A stretch of DNA of 64,000 bases from NCBI RefSeq assembly GCF_000974985.2, contig NZ_LAVA02000011.1, forward strand, positions 124,001 through 188,000, given 5' to 3'. The notes beneath the pieces are model-generated. The model ran no database searches. It was given only the letters and a program-made list of their open reading frames with translations, and had not been told where the DNA came from. This DNA comes from Streptomyces mangrovisoli (GTDB lineage Bacteria; Actinomycetota; Actinomycetes; Streptomycetales; Streptomycetaceae). Within the stretch, counting starts at the first letter, position 1, and every line of letters begins with the position of its first letter. The position numbers and the translations under genes are program-made. Of the stretch, positions 24,993 to 32,510 are shown one piece after another.

Positions 24993-25093
24993 TTGCTGAG
25001 CGGGGACGGGAATTGGGCATCCGGGGGCCGTGAGGGCCCCAGTGGCCCCCGCCGTCCCGGGCGCACCAGAGGCAGGGTGGAGGCGATGTCGTC

Positions 25094-25474
25094 GTGGAGC
25101 AGCAACCCGCGCCGCTGTCCCGGCACTTACGCGTCCACCAGGACCGGGGCCACACGGTGCTGGAACTCCGCGGCGAGATCGACATCGCCGCGGCCACCGA
25201 GATCATGCCCGGCCTCGACCGGGCGACGGGCCGACCCGGCGCGCGCGTGGTCCTCGACCTGCGCCGGGTCGAGTTCTTCGACTGCTCGGGACTGCGGCTG
25301 ATCTACCGGGCCCGGCAGCGGGTCCTCGACCACGGCGGGCAACTGCACCTCGTCTGCGACCATCCGCTGACCCTGCGGGTCTTCCGCATCACCGGCCTGT
25401 CCCAACTGCTGCCGCCGCGGCCGACGCTGGAGGCGGCACTGGGGCAGTCGGAGACGGCGTCCGGCCGCCCGTGA
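25094..25474 (+). CDS. STAS-domain anti-sigma factor antagonist
   Basis: A 126-residue SpoIIAA/BldG-like protein. 'GHTVLELRGEIDIAAATEIMPGLDRA' and 'VVLDLRRVEFFDCSGLRLIYRARQRV' form the STAS core; the Ser of FFDCSG is at the usual phosphorylation position. Such proteins bind a serine-kinase anti-sigma factor and release its sigma factor when unphosphorylated. No kinase gene is adjacent. The GTG at 25094 has GGAGG at 25079-25083. Confidence 0.88.
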   Translation: MEQQPAPLSRHLRVHQDRGHTVLELRGEIDIAAATEIMPGLDRATGRPGARVVLDLRRVEFFDCSGLRLIYRARQRVLDHGGQLHLVCDHPLTLRVFRITGLSQLLPPRPTLEAALGQSETASGRP

Positions 25475-25537
25475 CGGGGGCGGCACACCCGCCGGCTCCA
25501 GCTCACCCTCCCGCTCCCGCTGCCGCTGCCCCGACGG

Positions 25538-26491
25538 CTACTCCTTGCGCGGCGCGTCGAACAGGGCGCTGACCGACTCGCCGTTGTGGATGCGGCGGAC
25601 CGCCTCCGCGAGAGCCGGGGCGATGGACAGCACGCGCAGCTTGTCGGTGTACTCCTCGGCCGGGACCGGCACGGTGTTGGTGCAGACGATCTCCAGCACG
25701 TCGCCCTGCGCGCTCAGCCGTTTCAGGGCGCCGCCCGCGAACAGCCCGTGCGTGCAGGCGATACGGATCGAGCGCGGGCCCAACTCCCGCAGCCGGTCCA
25801 GCAGTTCGAGGACGGTGCTGCCCTTGGCGATCTCGTCGTCGAGCACGATGACATCGCGGTCGGTGACCTCGCCGATCACCGAGTTGATGTTCACCAGGTC
25901 GTCCGCGAAACGCTGTTTGGCCCCGGCGGCCACCTGCGCGCCGATCATCCGCGCGAACGCCGCGGCCTCCTTGGCATTGCCGAGGTCCGGCGAGACGACC
26001 GTGGTGCGGGAGAGGTCGTACTGCCGGAAGTGCGCGGCCAGTTCGCGCAGCGCGTGCAGATGGTCCACCGGCACCGAGAAGAAGCCGTGCACCTGCGGCG
26101 CGTGCAGCGTCATCGCCAGCACCCGGCCCGCGCCCGCGGCCACCATCAGGTCCGCCACCAGCCGGCCGCCCAGCGAGATGCGCGGGGCGTCCTTCTTGTC
26201 GGAGCGGGCGTAGGAGTAGTGCGGCATCACGACGGTGATGCGCCCGGCGGAGGCGCCGCGGGCCGCGTCGCACATCAGCAGCAGCTCGACCAGATGCTCC
26301 TGCACCGGTCTGACCAGCGGCTGGATCAGGAAGACGTCCCGTTCCCGGCAGTTCGCCTGGAGCTGCACCTCCAGGCAGTCGTTGGCGAAGCGGCTGACCC
26401 GGGTGGGGCTGAGCGGTACGCCGAGGTGCTGGCACACCTCCTCCGCCAGCTCGGGGTGGGCGCTCCCGCTGAACACCGCGATGTCTCGCAC
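25538..26491 (-). CDS. divergent ribose-phosphate pyrophosphokinase (PRPP synthetase) paralogue
   Basis: A 317-residue protein with the two PRTase-like domains of PRPP synthetase. 'DIAVFSGSAHPELAEEVCQHLG' and 'SRFANDCLEVQLQ' match the N-terminus, 'PHYSYARSDKKDAPRISLGGRLVADLM' the ATP-site region. Several key loops differ from housekeeping Prs: the PRPP loop is 'VLDDEIAKGST' instead of the DDMIDTGGT type, and the flexible-loop KRR is 'AKQRF'. The core genome will have a standard prs elsewhere, so this is a specialised paralogue; the product may still be PRPP. GTG start with GAGGAG upstream. Confidence 0.8.
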   Translation of the reverse strand: MRDIAVFSGSAHPELAEEVCQHLGVPLSPTRVSRFANDCLEVQLQANCRERDVFLIQPLVRPVQEHLVELLLMCDAARGASAGRITVVMPHYSYARSDKKDAPRISLGGRLVADLMVAAGAGRVLAMTLHAPQVHGFFSVPVDHLHALRELAAHFRQYDLSRTTVVSPDLGNAKEAAAFARMIGAQVAAGAKQRFADDLVNINSVIGEVTDRDVIVLDDEIAKGSTVLELLDRLRELGPRSIRIACTHGLFAGGALKRLSAQGDVLEIVCTNTVPVPAEEYTDKLRVLSIAPALAEAVRRIHNGESVSALFDAPRKE

Positions 26492-26791
26492 GTCCGGCTC
26501 CTCGCATGATCGCCTCGGGCTGCGGGGGCTCATGCTACTGACCCGCCAAGCGGCACGCGACGGTGCCACCGTCCATGTTCCCGCACGTCAGGACGGCTCG
26601 CGCGGCGAGACCGACGCCGCACTCACCCGAACGGGTGCGGACGTGGGCCCGGCGCACACGCCTCGGCCGTCCCGCGCCGGGCGCGCGCACGGGCGCCCGC
26701 GCGCCGCGGCCAGGCCGGTGGTACGCCCAACCATGCGGTCTGGCACGGGCATTGGCGGGCATCCGGAGGGGGAGAGAAGGAGGACGGTCGC
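26492..26791. other. divergent intergenic region, no gene seen
   Basis: A 300-bp gap between the divergent PRPP synthetase and DUF4230 genes. Short frames lack ribosome-binding sites. I see no clear operator. The strong GGAGAGAAGGAGG before the next gene is at its right end. Confidence 0.45.
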
Positions 26792-27472
26792 ATGACGACT
26801 TCCACAGAGCGCCCCACCAGGCGCGAGAGCCCCGCCAAGCACATGCCCGGGTGGGCCAAGGTGCTCACCGCGGTGGTCCTGGTGCTCGCCCTGCTGTTCG
26901 CGGGCATCCGGCTCGCCGTGCTGCCCGGCCTGCGTGACCTGTTCGGCACCGAGACGCACGACCGCACCGGACCGACCCTGCTCAAGTCGATCCAGGACAT
27001 GAGCCGTTACGACGCCGCCTCCGGCAACTTCCAGGTCGTGGTGGACCTGGAGAAGGACGCGAAGTACCTGCCCAGCGCGATCCGCGGCACCCGCACGCTG
27101 TACGTCGGCGCGGGCACCGTGGAGGCCTACGTCGACCTCGGGAAGGTCGGCGACGACGACGTGAAGGTCAACGCCGACCGCACGTCCGCCACGCTGCGGC
27201 TGCCGCACGCCGCGCTCGGCACACCCGCCCTCGACGTGAACCACTCCTACGCGGTCTCCAAGCAGCGCGGGCTGCTGGACCGGCTCGGTGACCTCTTCTC
27301 CGACAACCCCGACAGCGAGCACGCCGTGCAGAAGCTGGCCGTGAAACACATCGGGGACGCGGCGAAGGACAGCGGGCTGACCACCCGCGCGGAGAGCAAC
27401 ACCACGGACATGCTGGAGGGCCTGCTGCACTCCCTCGGCTTCAAGGAGGTGCACGTGTCCTACGGCTCCTGA
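26792..27472 (+). CDS. DUF4230 membrane-anchored protein
   Basis: A 226-residue protein: basic N-terminus, one transmembrane helix (about residues 24-46), then an extracytoplasmic DUF4230 domain ('LLKSIQDMSRYDAASGNFQVVVDLEKD', 'TLYVGAGTVEAYVDLGKV', 'ATLRLPHAALGTPALDVNHS'). The family is widespread and of unknown function. AAGGAGG precedes the ATG. The VanZ gene follows after 118 bp in the same direction. Confidence 0.87.
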   Translation: MTTSTERPTRRESPAKHMPGWAKVLTAVVLVLALLFAGIRLAVLPGLRDLFGTETHDRTGPTLLKSIQDMSRYDAASGNFQVVVDLEKDAKYLPSAIRGTRTLYVGAGTVEAYVDLGKVGDDDVKVNADRTSATLRLPHAALGTPALDVNHSYAVSKQRGLLDRLGDLFSDNPDSEHAVQKLAVKHIGDAAKDSGLTTRAESNTTDMLEGLLHSLGFKEVHVSYGS

Positions 27473-27540
27473 GGAGCGCTCCCACCGGCCGCCCGGCGCG
27501 TGCCCCGCGAGCCCTCGCGCGCCGGGATTCCTCGCCCGAT

Positions 27541-27551
27541 TCGAGGGTAAC
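27541..27551 (+). promoter_or_regulatory. second copy of the TCGAGGGTAAC motif
   Basis: It lies 39 bp before the VanZ-family ATG, a sensible distance for a -10 box. Identical over 11 bases to the motif upstream of the STAS gene. Confidence 0.3.
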
Positions 27552-27590
27552 CGGCCTACCACGCCGGCAGGTTGACGACTGGAGGACTTG

Positions 27591-28316
27591 ATGGCCCGGG
27601 CCGAGGTACGACCGCGAACGACCTTTCGCCTGCGCAGTACGAAGCGCGACGCCGAGAGTGACGCCGAGCGGGACACGAAGGCCGCCGCGAAGACCGGGAG
27701 GGCGGGCCGGACCGGGTGGACGGGCCGGACCGGCAAGGCGAAGAAGGCCCCCGCGGACACCAAGGGCAAGGCGAAGAAGGCCCCGGCGGACACCAAGGGC
27801 AACACCAAGGGCAAGGGGCGGGGCAAGGCCGGCGGTGCCGACGACCGCCGCCCGCTCCCCCTCGTCGCCCGGCTCGCGGCCTGCCTGTGCGCGTTCGTCT
27901 TCATGGTCGCCTTCGCCGTCGTACTGGCCCGCATCACCCTCGAGCCCTCGCCGGCGTCCGTGTCGATCGCGCACACGAACCTGCACCCGGGCAGCACCCT
28001 CAAGCTCTATCTGGACCAGCCGGCCCTGCGCGACGCCGTCAAGCAGGTCGGCGGCAACATCCTGCTGGGCGTGCCGTTCGGGGTGCTGGTGCCGGTCGTG
28101 GCCCCGCGCGCCCGCGGGCTGCTGCGCGTGGTCGCGCTGACCGCGATCGTCATGCTGCTGGTGGAGTTCGCGCAGGGCGCGCTGGTCGCCGGGCGGGCCT
28201 TCGACATCGACGACGTCATCCTCAACACGGCGGGCGCGCTGCTGGGATACCTGGTTTTGGGCCGGCGGCTCGGGCGGGCGGTGCACGCGCGCAAGCCGCG
28301 CCGCCAGCGGGCCTGA
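27591..28316 (+). CDS. VanZ-family membrane protein with Lys-rich N-terminal extension
   Basis: About 241 residues. The first 85 residues are highly basic and repetitive; the decapeptide KAKKAPADTK is present twice, encoded by a 33-bp direct repeat at about 27734-27799. The rest has four hydrophobic segments with the VanZ-like signature 'GGNILLGVPFGVLVPVV' and 'GRAFDIDDVILNTAGALLGYLV'. VanZ relatives lower teicoplanin or lipoglycopeptide binding by an unclear mechanism; no van genes are nearby. GGAGG at 27581-27585 supports the ATG. Confidence 0.85.
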   Translation: MARAEVRPRTTFRLRSTKRDAESDAERDTKAAAKTGRAGRTGWTGRTGKAKKAPADTKGKAKKAPADTKGNTKGKGRGKAGGADDRRPLPLVARLAACLCAFVFMVAFAVVLARITLEPSPASVSIAHTNLHPGSTLKLYLDQPALRDAVKQVGGNILLGVPFGVLVPVVAPRARGLLRVVALTAIVMLLVEFAQGALVAGRAFDIDDVILNTAGALLGYLVLGRRLGRAVHARKPRRQRA

Positions 28317-28381
28317 CCCCCGGACCCGAGACGATCCCGGCACGATCCGACACGGACCCGACCCGGGCAGGACGCCACGGG

Positions 28382-28417
28382 GCACTGAGCCGGCGGCCGC
28401 GGCCGCCGGCTCAGTGC
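28382..28417. terminator. perfect 36-bp palindrome, bidirectional terminator
   Basis: An uninterrupted palindrome with 18-bp arms between the convergent VanZ and small hypothetical genes. Its right arm includes the stop codon of the minus-strand gene. Confidence 0.85.
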
Positions 28418-28656
28418 AGTTGCCAGGTGTACCGGTCGCCGCCCACCCAGCAGATGACGTTGGGGTCGTCCAGGTCGTGCACGACCACGCCGTACTCCGC
28501 CGCGATCTCCAGGACGTCGGTCACGGTCCGTGCCTGCCCGACCACCTCCCCCTCCACCTCGACGATCCGGAACGGCTTGGTTCCCGGCTTGCCCGGCTGC
28601 GGTCCCAGCACCAGGACCCGTGGGTGGGAGAGGAAGGGGCTCGCGATTTCGGTCAT
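28411..28656 (-). CDS. small conserved hypothetical protein
   Basis: An 81-residue soluble protein (from the internal ATG giving MTEIASPFLS). It has a regular beta/alpha content: 'RVLVLGPQPGKPG', 'RIVEVEGEVVGQARTVTDVLEIAAEYGVVVHDLDDP' and 'VICWVGGDRYTWQLH'. I do not recognise a family; the codon use looks genuine and the stop lies in the palindromic terminator. No ribosome-binding site precedes either candidate ATG (28656 or 28683), so the mRNA may be leaderless. Confidence 0.65.
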   Translation of the reverse strand: MTEIASPFLSHPRVLVLGPQPGKPGTKPFRIVEVEGEVVGQARTVTDVLEIAAEYGVVVHDLDDPNVICWVGGDRYTWQLH

Positions 28657-28792
28657 GAAAAGAGAGTAGATCGCGCAGCTCATCCCGCTATGTCACGGAT
28701 CACCCAGCCGGCCGTCGTGCGGGGCGGCCGGGCCTGGGGAACCCTGGTGATGGACGGAGGTGGCCCGGAAAACGCTGGTGGTGGAGGTGGCG

Positions 28793-29836
28793 ATGGATCC
28801 CGTCGAGGCCCTGGACCGGATCGCCTTCCTGCTGGAGCGGTCCCTCGCGCCGACCTACCGCGTGCGCGCGTTCCGCACCGCGGCGGGCGTGCTCGCGGCC
28901 CTGCCGCGGGGCGAGGTGGCCGAGCGGGCCGCCGCCGGGACGCTGGAGTCGCTGAAGGGCGTGGGGCCGAAGACGGCCCAGGTGGCCCGGGAGGCGCTGG
29001 CCGGCGAGGACCCCGCCTACCTGAAACGGGTGGAGGAGGAGTGCGCCGGCCCGCTCACCGAGGGCGGCACGGCGCTGCGGGCCCTGCTGCGCGGCGACTG
29101 CCATCTGCACTCGGACTGGTCGGACGGCGGCAGCCCGATCGCGGAGATGGGCCGCACGGCGGCCCGGCTCGGCCACGCGTGGGCCGTACTGACCGACCAC
29201 TCCCCGCGGCTGACCGTGGCCCGCGGCCTGTCGCCGGAGCGGCTGCGCGAACAACTGGAGCTGGTCGAGGAGCTGAACGCGACCTGGGCGCCGTTCCGGC
29301 TGCTCACCGGGATCGAGTGCGACATCCTCGACAATGGCTCCCTCGACCAGGAGCCGGAACTTCTCGACCGGCTCGACGTGGTCGTCGTGTCCGTGCACTC
29401 CAAGCTGCGGATGGACGCGGGCGCGATGACCCGGCGCATGGTGGCCGCCGTACGCGATCCGCACGCGGACGTCCTCGGGCACTGCACGGGACGCCTGGTC
29501 ACCGGGCGGGGGCGGCCGGAGTCGCGGTTCGACGCGGACGAGGTGTTCGCCGCGTGCGCCGAGAGCGGCACGGCCGTGGAGATCAACAGCCGCCCTGAGC
29601 GGCTGGACCCGCCGCGCCGCCTGCTGCGCCGGGCGGTCGCGGCGGGCGTGCTGTTCTCCGTCGACACCGACGCGCACGCGCCGGGCCAGCTCGACTGGCA
29701 GATCTACGGCTGCGCACGGGCGGAGGAGTGCGGGGTGCCGCCCGAACGGGTGGTCACGACCTGGACGGCCGAGGAACTGCTGACCTGGACACGGGAGGGA
29801 CGGGTGCCGGAACGCGCGGGAGCGGGCGTCACCTGA
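28793..29836 (+). CDS. PHP-domain phosphoesterase with HhH N-terminus (PolX-C-like)
   Basis: A 347-residue protein. The N-terminus has a helix-hairpin-helix region ('LESLKGVGPKTAQVAREAL') as in X-family DNA polymerases but without a polymerase core. The PHP domain begins at 'RGDCHLHSDWSDGGSP' (HxH and D metal ligands), then 'AVLTDHSPRL', 'TGIECDIL', 'VVVSVHSKL', 'LGHCTG' and 'FSVDTDAHAPGQL', covering all metal-site motifs. It is probably a manganese- or zinc-dependent phosphoesterase or nuclease in DNA repair. I chose ATG 28793 with GGAGG 5 nt upstream over an in-frame GTG at 28760. Confidence 0.85.
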   Translation: MDPVEALDRIAFLLERSLAPTYRVRAFRTAAGVLAALPRGEVAERAAAGTLESLKGVGPKTAQVAREALAGEDPAYLKRVEEECAGPLTEGGTALRALLRGDCHLHSDWSDGGSPIAEMGRTAARLGHAWAVLTDHSPRLTVARGLSPERLREQLELVEELNATWAPFRLLTGIECDILDNGSLDQEPELLDRLDVVVVSVHSKLRMDAGAMTRRMVAAVRDPHADVLGHCTGRLVTGRGRPESRFDADEVFAACAESGTAVEINSRPERLDPPRRLLRRAVAAGVLFSVDTDAHAPGQLDWQIYGCARAEECGVPPERVVTTWTAEELLTWTREGRVPERAGAGVT

Positions 29837-30032
29837 CCACAGTGACGCAGATCACCCGATTCGGCGCGATCCGTGCGGAACACCCGACGGTGGTTCACCG
29901 TTGAACCAGCCGTGGGTGCGGATGGGACAGTGTCCCCGGGCCTCACCATCCGCCCACAGGGACGATCGTTCGGCTGAAGCCCTGTGGAGCCTTTCGCCGA
30001 GAGGCGACCGCCATCCGTACCCACCTCAGTCC

Positions 30033-30065
30033 GCCCCGACCGTGATCCCCCCGTCCGGTCGGGGC
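30033..30065 (+). terminator. hairpin in the PHP / SDR intergenic region
   Basis: GCCCCGACCG and CGGTCGGGGC (10-bp perfect arms, 13-nt loop). The 330-bp gap also holds a GGTTCA / TGAACC dyad at 29892-29907 and a short imperfect 21-bp repeat at about 30083-30120. Confidence 0.6.
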
Positions 30066-30128
30066 GTTCCCTTGCCCCGGAGGCTTGCTCCAGACAGCCG
30101 GAGACTTGCTCCGGACGCCGGAGGGAAG

Positions 30129-30159
30129 TTGACTTCGAGCGCGCTCCAATTCGTAGCGT
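30129..30159 (+). promoter_or_regulatory. MerR-type promoter of the SDR gene (19-bp spacer, leaderless)
   Basis: TTGACT (-35) and TAGCGT (-10) are separated by 19 bp, centred on the perfect dyad GAGCGCGCTC (30138-30147), which extends imperfectly to 22 bp. Over-long spacers with a central dyad are the mark of promoters activated by MerR-family regulators. The -10 box ends 7 nt before the ATG, so the transcript should be leaderless. Confidence 0.6.
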
Positions 30160-30166
30160 GCCGACC

Positions 30167-31129
30167 ATGAGCACCGAACAGCACAAGATCGGCTCGGGCT
30201 ACGGCGCCACGAGCACCGCCACCGAGGTCCTGGACGGCGTCGACCTGACCGGCAGGCTGGCGATCGTCACCGGCGGCTACTCCGGGCTCGGCCTGGAGAC
30301 CACCCGCGCGCTGGCCGGAGCCGGTGCCCGGGTCGTCGTCCCCGCCCGGCGCGCCGCCGCGGCGCGCACGGCGCTGGAGGGCCTGCCCGGCGTCGAGGTG
30401 GACGAGATGGACCTCGGCGAACTGGACAGCGTGCGCGGCTTCGCCGAACGCTTCCTCGCCTCCGGCCGCACCGTGGACATCCTGATCGGCAGTGCCGGGA
30501 TCATGGCCTGCCCGGAGACCCGGGTGGGGCCCGGCTGGGAGGCCCAGTTCGCCACCAACCACCTCGGGCACTACGCCCTCGTCAACCGCCTCTGGCCGGC
30601 GATCGAGCCCGGCGGCGCCCGCGTGGTCTCGGTGTCCTCGCGCGCCCACCACTTCTCCGGCATCCGCTGGGACGACGTCGACTGGCGCCAGGGCTACGAC
30701 AAGTGGCTCGCCTACGGCCAGGCGAAGACGGCCAACGCCCTGTTCGCGGTGCATCTCGACGCGCTCGCCCGCGACACCGGGGTGCGCGCCTTCTCGCTGC
30801 ACCCGGGCGGCATCCTCACCCCGCTCCAACGGCACCTCGACCGCACGGAGATGATCGAGCGCGGCTGGATCGACGAGAGCGGCACCGTGCTCAACCCCGG
30901 GGCGTTCAAGACCCCCGAGCAGGGTGCGGCCACCCAGGTCTGGGCGGCGACCTCGCACCGGCTCGACGGGATGGGCGGGGTGTACCTGGAGGACTGCGAC
31001 ATCGCCGAGCCCGCCGCCGGGGAGGAGGCACCCGGCGGGGTGAAGGACTGGGCGGCCGACCCGGAGCAGGCGGCCCGGCTGTGGGAGCTGTCGGCGGAAC
31101 GCACCGGCCTGGACGCGCTCTCCCGCTGA
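30167..31129 (+). CDS. short-chain dehydrogenase/reductase
   Basis: A 320-residue SDR. 'LAIVTGGYSGLGLETTRALAGAGARVVVPAR' is the NAD(P) loop (TGxxxGxG), 'LIGSAGIMACPET' the NAG-like motif, 'VVSVSSRAHHFS' the Ser, and 'YGQAKTAN' the YxxxK pair of the active site. It resembles retinol-dehydrogenase/WW-oxidoreductase-type reductases. The start lies directly after a MerR-type promoter without a ribosome-binding site. It converges on the alpha/beta hydrolase gene with a 9-bp gap. Confidence 0.9.
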   Translation: MSTEQHKIGSGYGATSTATEVLDGVDLTGRLAIVTGGYSGLGLETTRALAGAGARVVVPARRAAAARTALEGLPGVEVDEMDLGELDSVRGFAERFLASGRTVDILIGSAGIMACPETRVGPGWEAQFATNHLGHYALVNRLWPAIEPGGARVVSVSSRAHHFSGIRWDDVDWRQGYDKWLAYGQAKTANALFAVHLDALARDTGVRAFSLHPGGILTPLQRHLDRTEMIERGWIDESGTVLNPGAFKTPEQGAATQVWAATSHRLDGMGGVYLEDCDIAEPAAGEEAPGGVKDWAADPEQAARLWELSAERTGLDALSR

Positions 31130-31138
31130 CCCGCCCGG

Positions 31139-31981
31139 TCAGCCGGGCCCCAGGACGAACTCCCGCAGATCCGCGGTGAGCCGGGCGGCGTGGGTGACGA
31201 ACAGGCCGTGCGCGGCGTTGTCGTAGACCTTGAGGGTGCCCTCCGGCGCGAGGGCGGCGGCGCGGCGGCCGGTCAGCTCCAGCGGGGCGGAGACGTCGTG
31301 CGTGCCGTGCACGACGAGCACCGGCAGTTCGGTCTTGGCCAGTTCGTCCGAGACGTCGAGTCCGGCGATCATCCGCTGCACCGCGCTCGACGCGCGGGCC
31401 GTGGCGACCATGCAACCGGCGCTGACGTGGCGGACGTAGGCCGGGGAGACCTCGTTGCCGGGCAGGTGGAGGCCGAAGAAGTCCCCCACCGCCTGGGGGT
31501 CGTCGAAGAAGGCCGCGCGGTCGCGCAGGAAGGTGTCGGTGGCGGCCCGCATGACCTCGGGGTCCCAGCCGTCGGGGTTGTTCTCGCAGCGGGCCGGTCC
31601 GGGCGCGATGCCCGCGACCAGGGCGATGCGGGCCACCCGCCCGGCGCCGTGCCGGGTCAGGCAGCGCACGATCTCCGCGCTGCCGACCGAGTGCCCGATC
31701 AGCGTGGCCGCGCGCAGGCCGAGGTGGTCGAGGAGGGCCTGCAGGTCGTCGGCGAGGGTGTCGAGGTCGTAGCCGCCCCACACGTCGTCGGAGCGGCCGT
31801 GCCCGCGCCGGTCGAGGCCGACGCAGCGGACGCCGTCCTCGGCCAGCGGGAGCATCTGGAACTCCCACATGTCGGTCGCGAGGTAGGCGCTGTTGACGAA
31901 CACGGCCACGGGGCCGTCGGTGGGGCCGTAGTCGACGTAGTGCAGGCGGGTGCCGTCGACGGGGCTCGCGAAGTACGGCAT
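31139..31981 (-). CDS. alpha/beta hydrolase
   Basis: A 280-residue hydrolase related to non-heme chloroperoxidase/esterase enzymes. 'GVRCVGLDRRGHGRSD' precedes the nucleophile elbow 'LIGHSVGSAEI'; Asp in 'VVHGTHDVSAP' and His in 'YDNAAHGLFV' complete the triad. The substrate is unknown. AGGAGG precedes the ATG. Confidence 0.9.
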   Translation of the reverse strand: MPYFASPVDGTRLHYVDYGPTDGPVAVFVNSAYLATDMWEFQMLPLAEDGVRCVGLDRRGHGRSDDVWGGYDLDTLADDLQALLDHLGLRAATLIGHSVGSAEIVRCLTRHGAGRVARIALVAGIAPGPARCENNPDGWDPEVMRAATDTFLRDRAAFFDDPQAVGDFFGLHLPGNEVSPAYVRHVSAGCMVATARASSAVQRMIAGLDVSDELAKTELPVLVVHGTHDVSAPLELTGRRAAALAPEGTLKVYDNAAHGLFVTHAARLTADLREFVLGPG

Positions 31982-32135
31982 GGACGTCCTCCTGAGGGCT
32001 CGGGACGACGGCGGAACGCCGGGTGACGGCGGTCTCGTGGAGCCGGTGGTCCCGCGGTGGCGGCCGGCCCCGTGACGAGGGCCGGTCCCGCCTTGACGCC
32101 TCCCATGCTGGCGCCGGGGCGCGCCCGCGGTCGAT

Positions 32136-32210
32136 TACCTCCGAGGTAGTGGCGTGCGGTTGCCTTCGAGGAAGTGGCGTCCGGTTGCCTCCGGGGCAGT
32201 GGCGTCCGGT
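32136..32210. repeat. 25-bp tandem repeat, three units
   Basis: Units at 32136, 32161 and 32186, sharing AGTGGCGTSCGGT and an inner dyad of the CCTCCGAGG type. The first unit contains the 13-bp palindrome TACCTCCGAGGTA. The array lies about 155 bp upstream of the hydrolase start in a 529-bp gene-free gap. Confidence 0.85.
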
Positions 32211-32311
32211 GCGGCGGCTCGCGGGGGACGGGGACGGCGCCGTATCCGCGGGCGGACGGCCGGGCGGGCCGTGGGTGAGCCGGACCGGGGTGCGGGGCCC
32301 GCACCCGGATG

Positions 32312-32398
32312 GTGTCGGTGTGGACCGGGACCACCCCCGGGTGTCGGTGTGGGCGGGGACCGCCCCCGGGTGTCGGTGTGGGCCGACTGCCGCGCCCC
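32312..32398. repeat. 29-bp tandem repeat, three units
   Basis: Units begin GTGTCGGTGTGG at 32312, 32341 and 32370; the first two are nearly identical, the third diverges in its second half. It lies beyond the 3' end of the ROK-regulator gene. The rest of the gap (31982-32510) holds nothing I can name. Confidence 0.85.
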
Positions 32399-32510
32399 CG
32401 AGCCGCGGCACCCGGCCCACCCGGTCATGGGCCCCCGCCGCCCCACCGGGACCACCCGTCACCACGAGTCACGGCGTGGTGGCCACGGGTACGGGGCGAA
32501 CCGGGGACGG

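Noticed and set aside
27591..28316. Glycopeptide resistance locus
   Set aside because: Only a VanZ-like membrane protein is present; vanH, vanA and vanX are absent.
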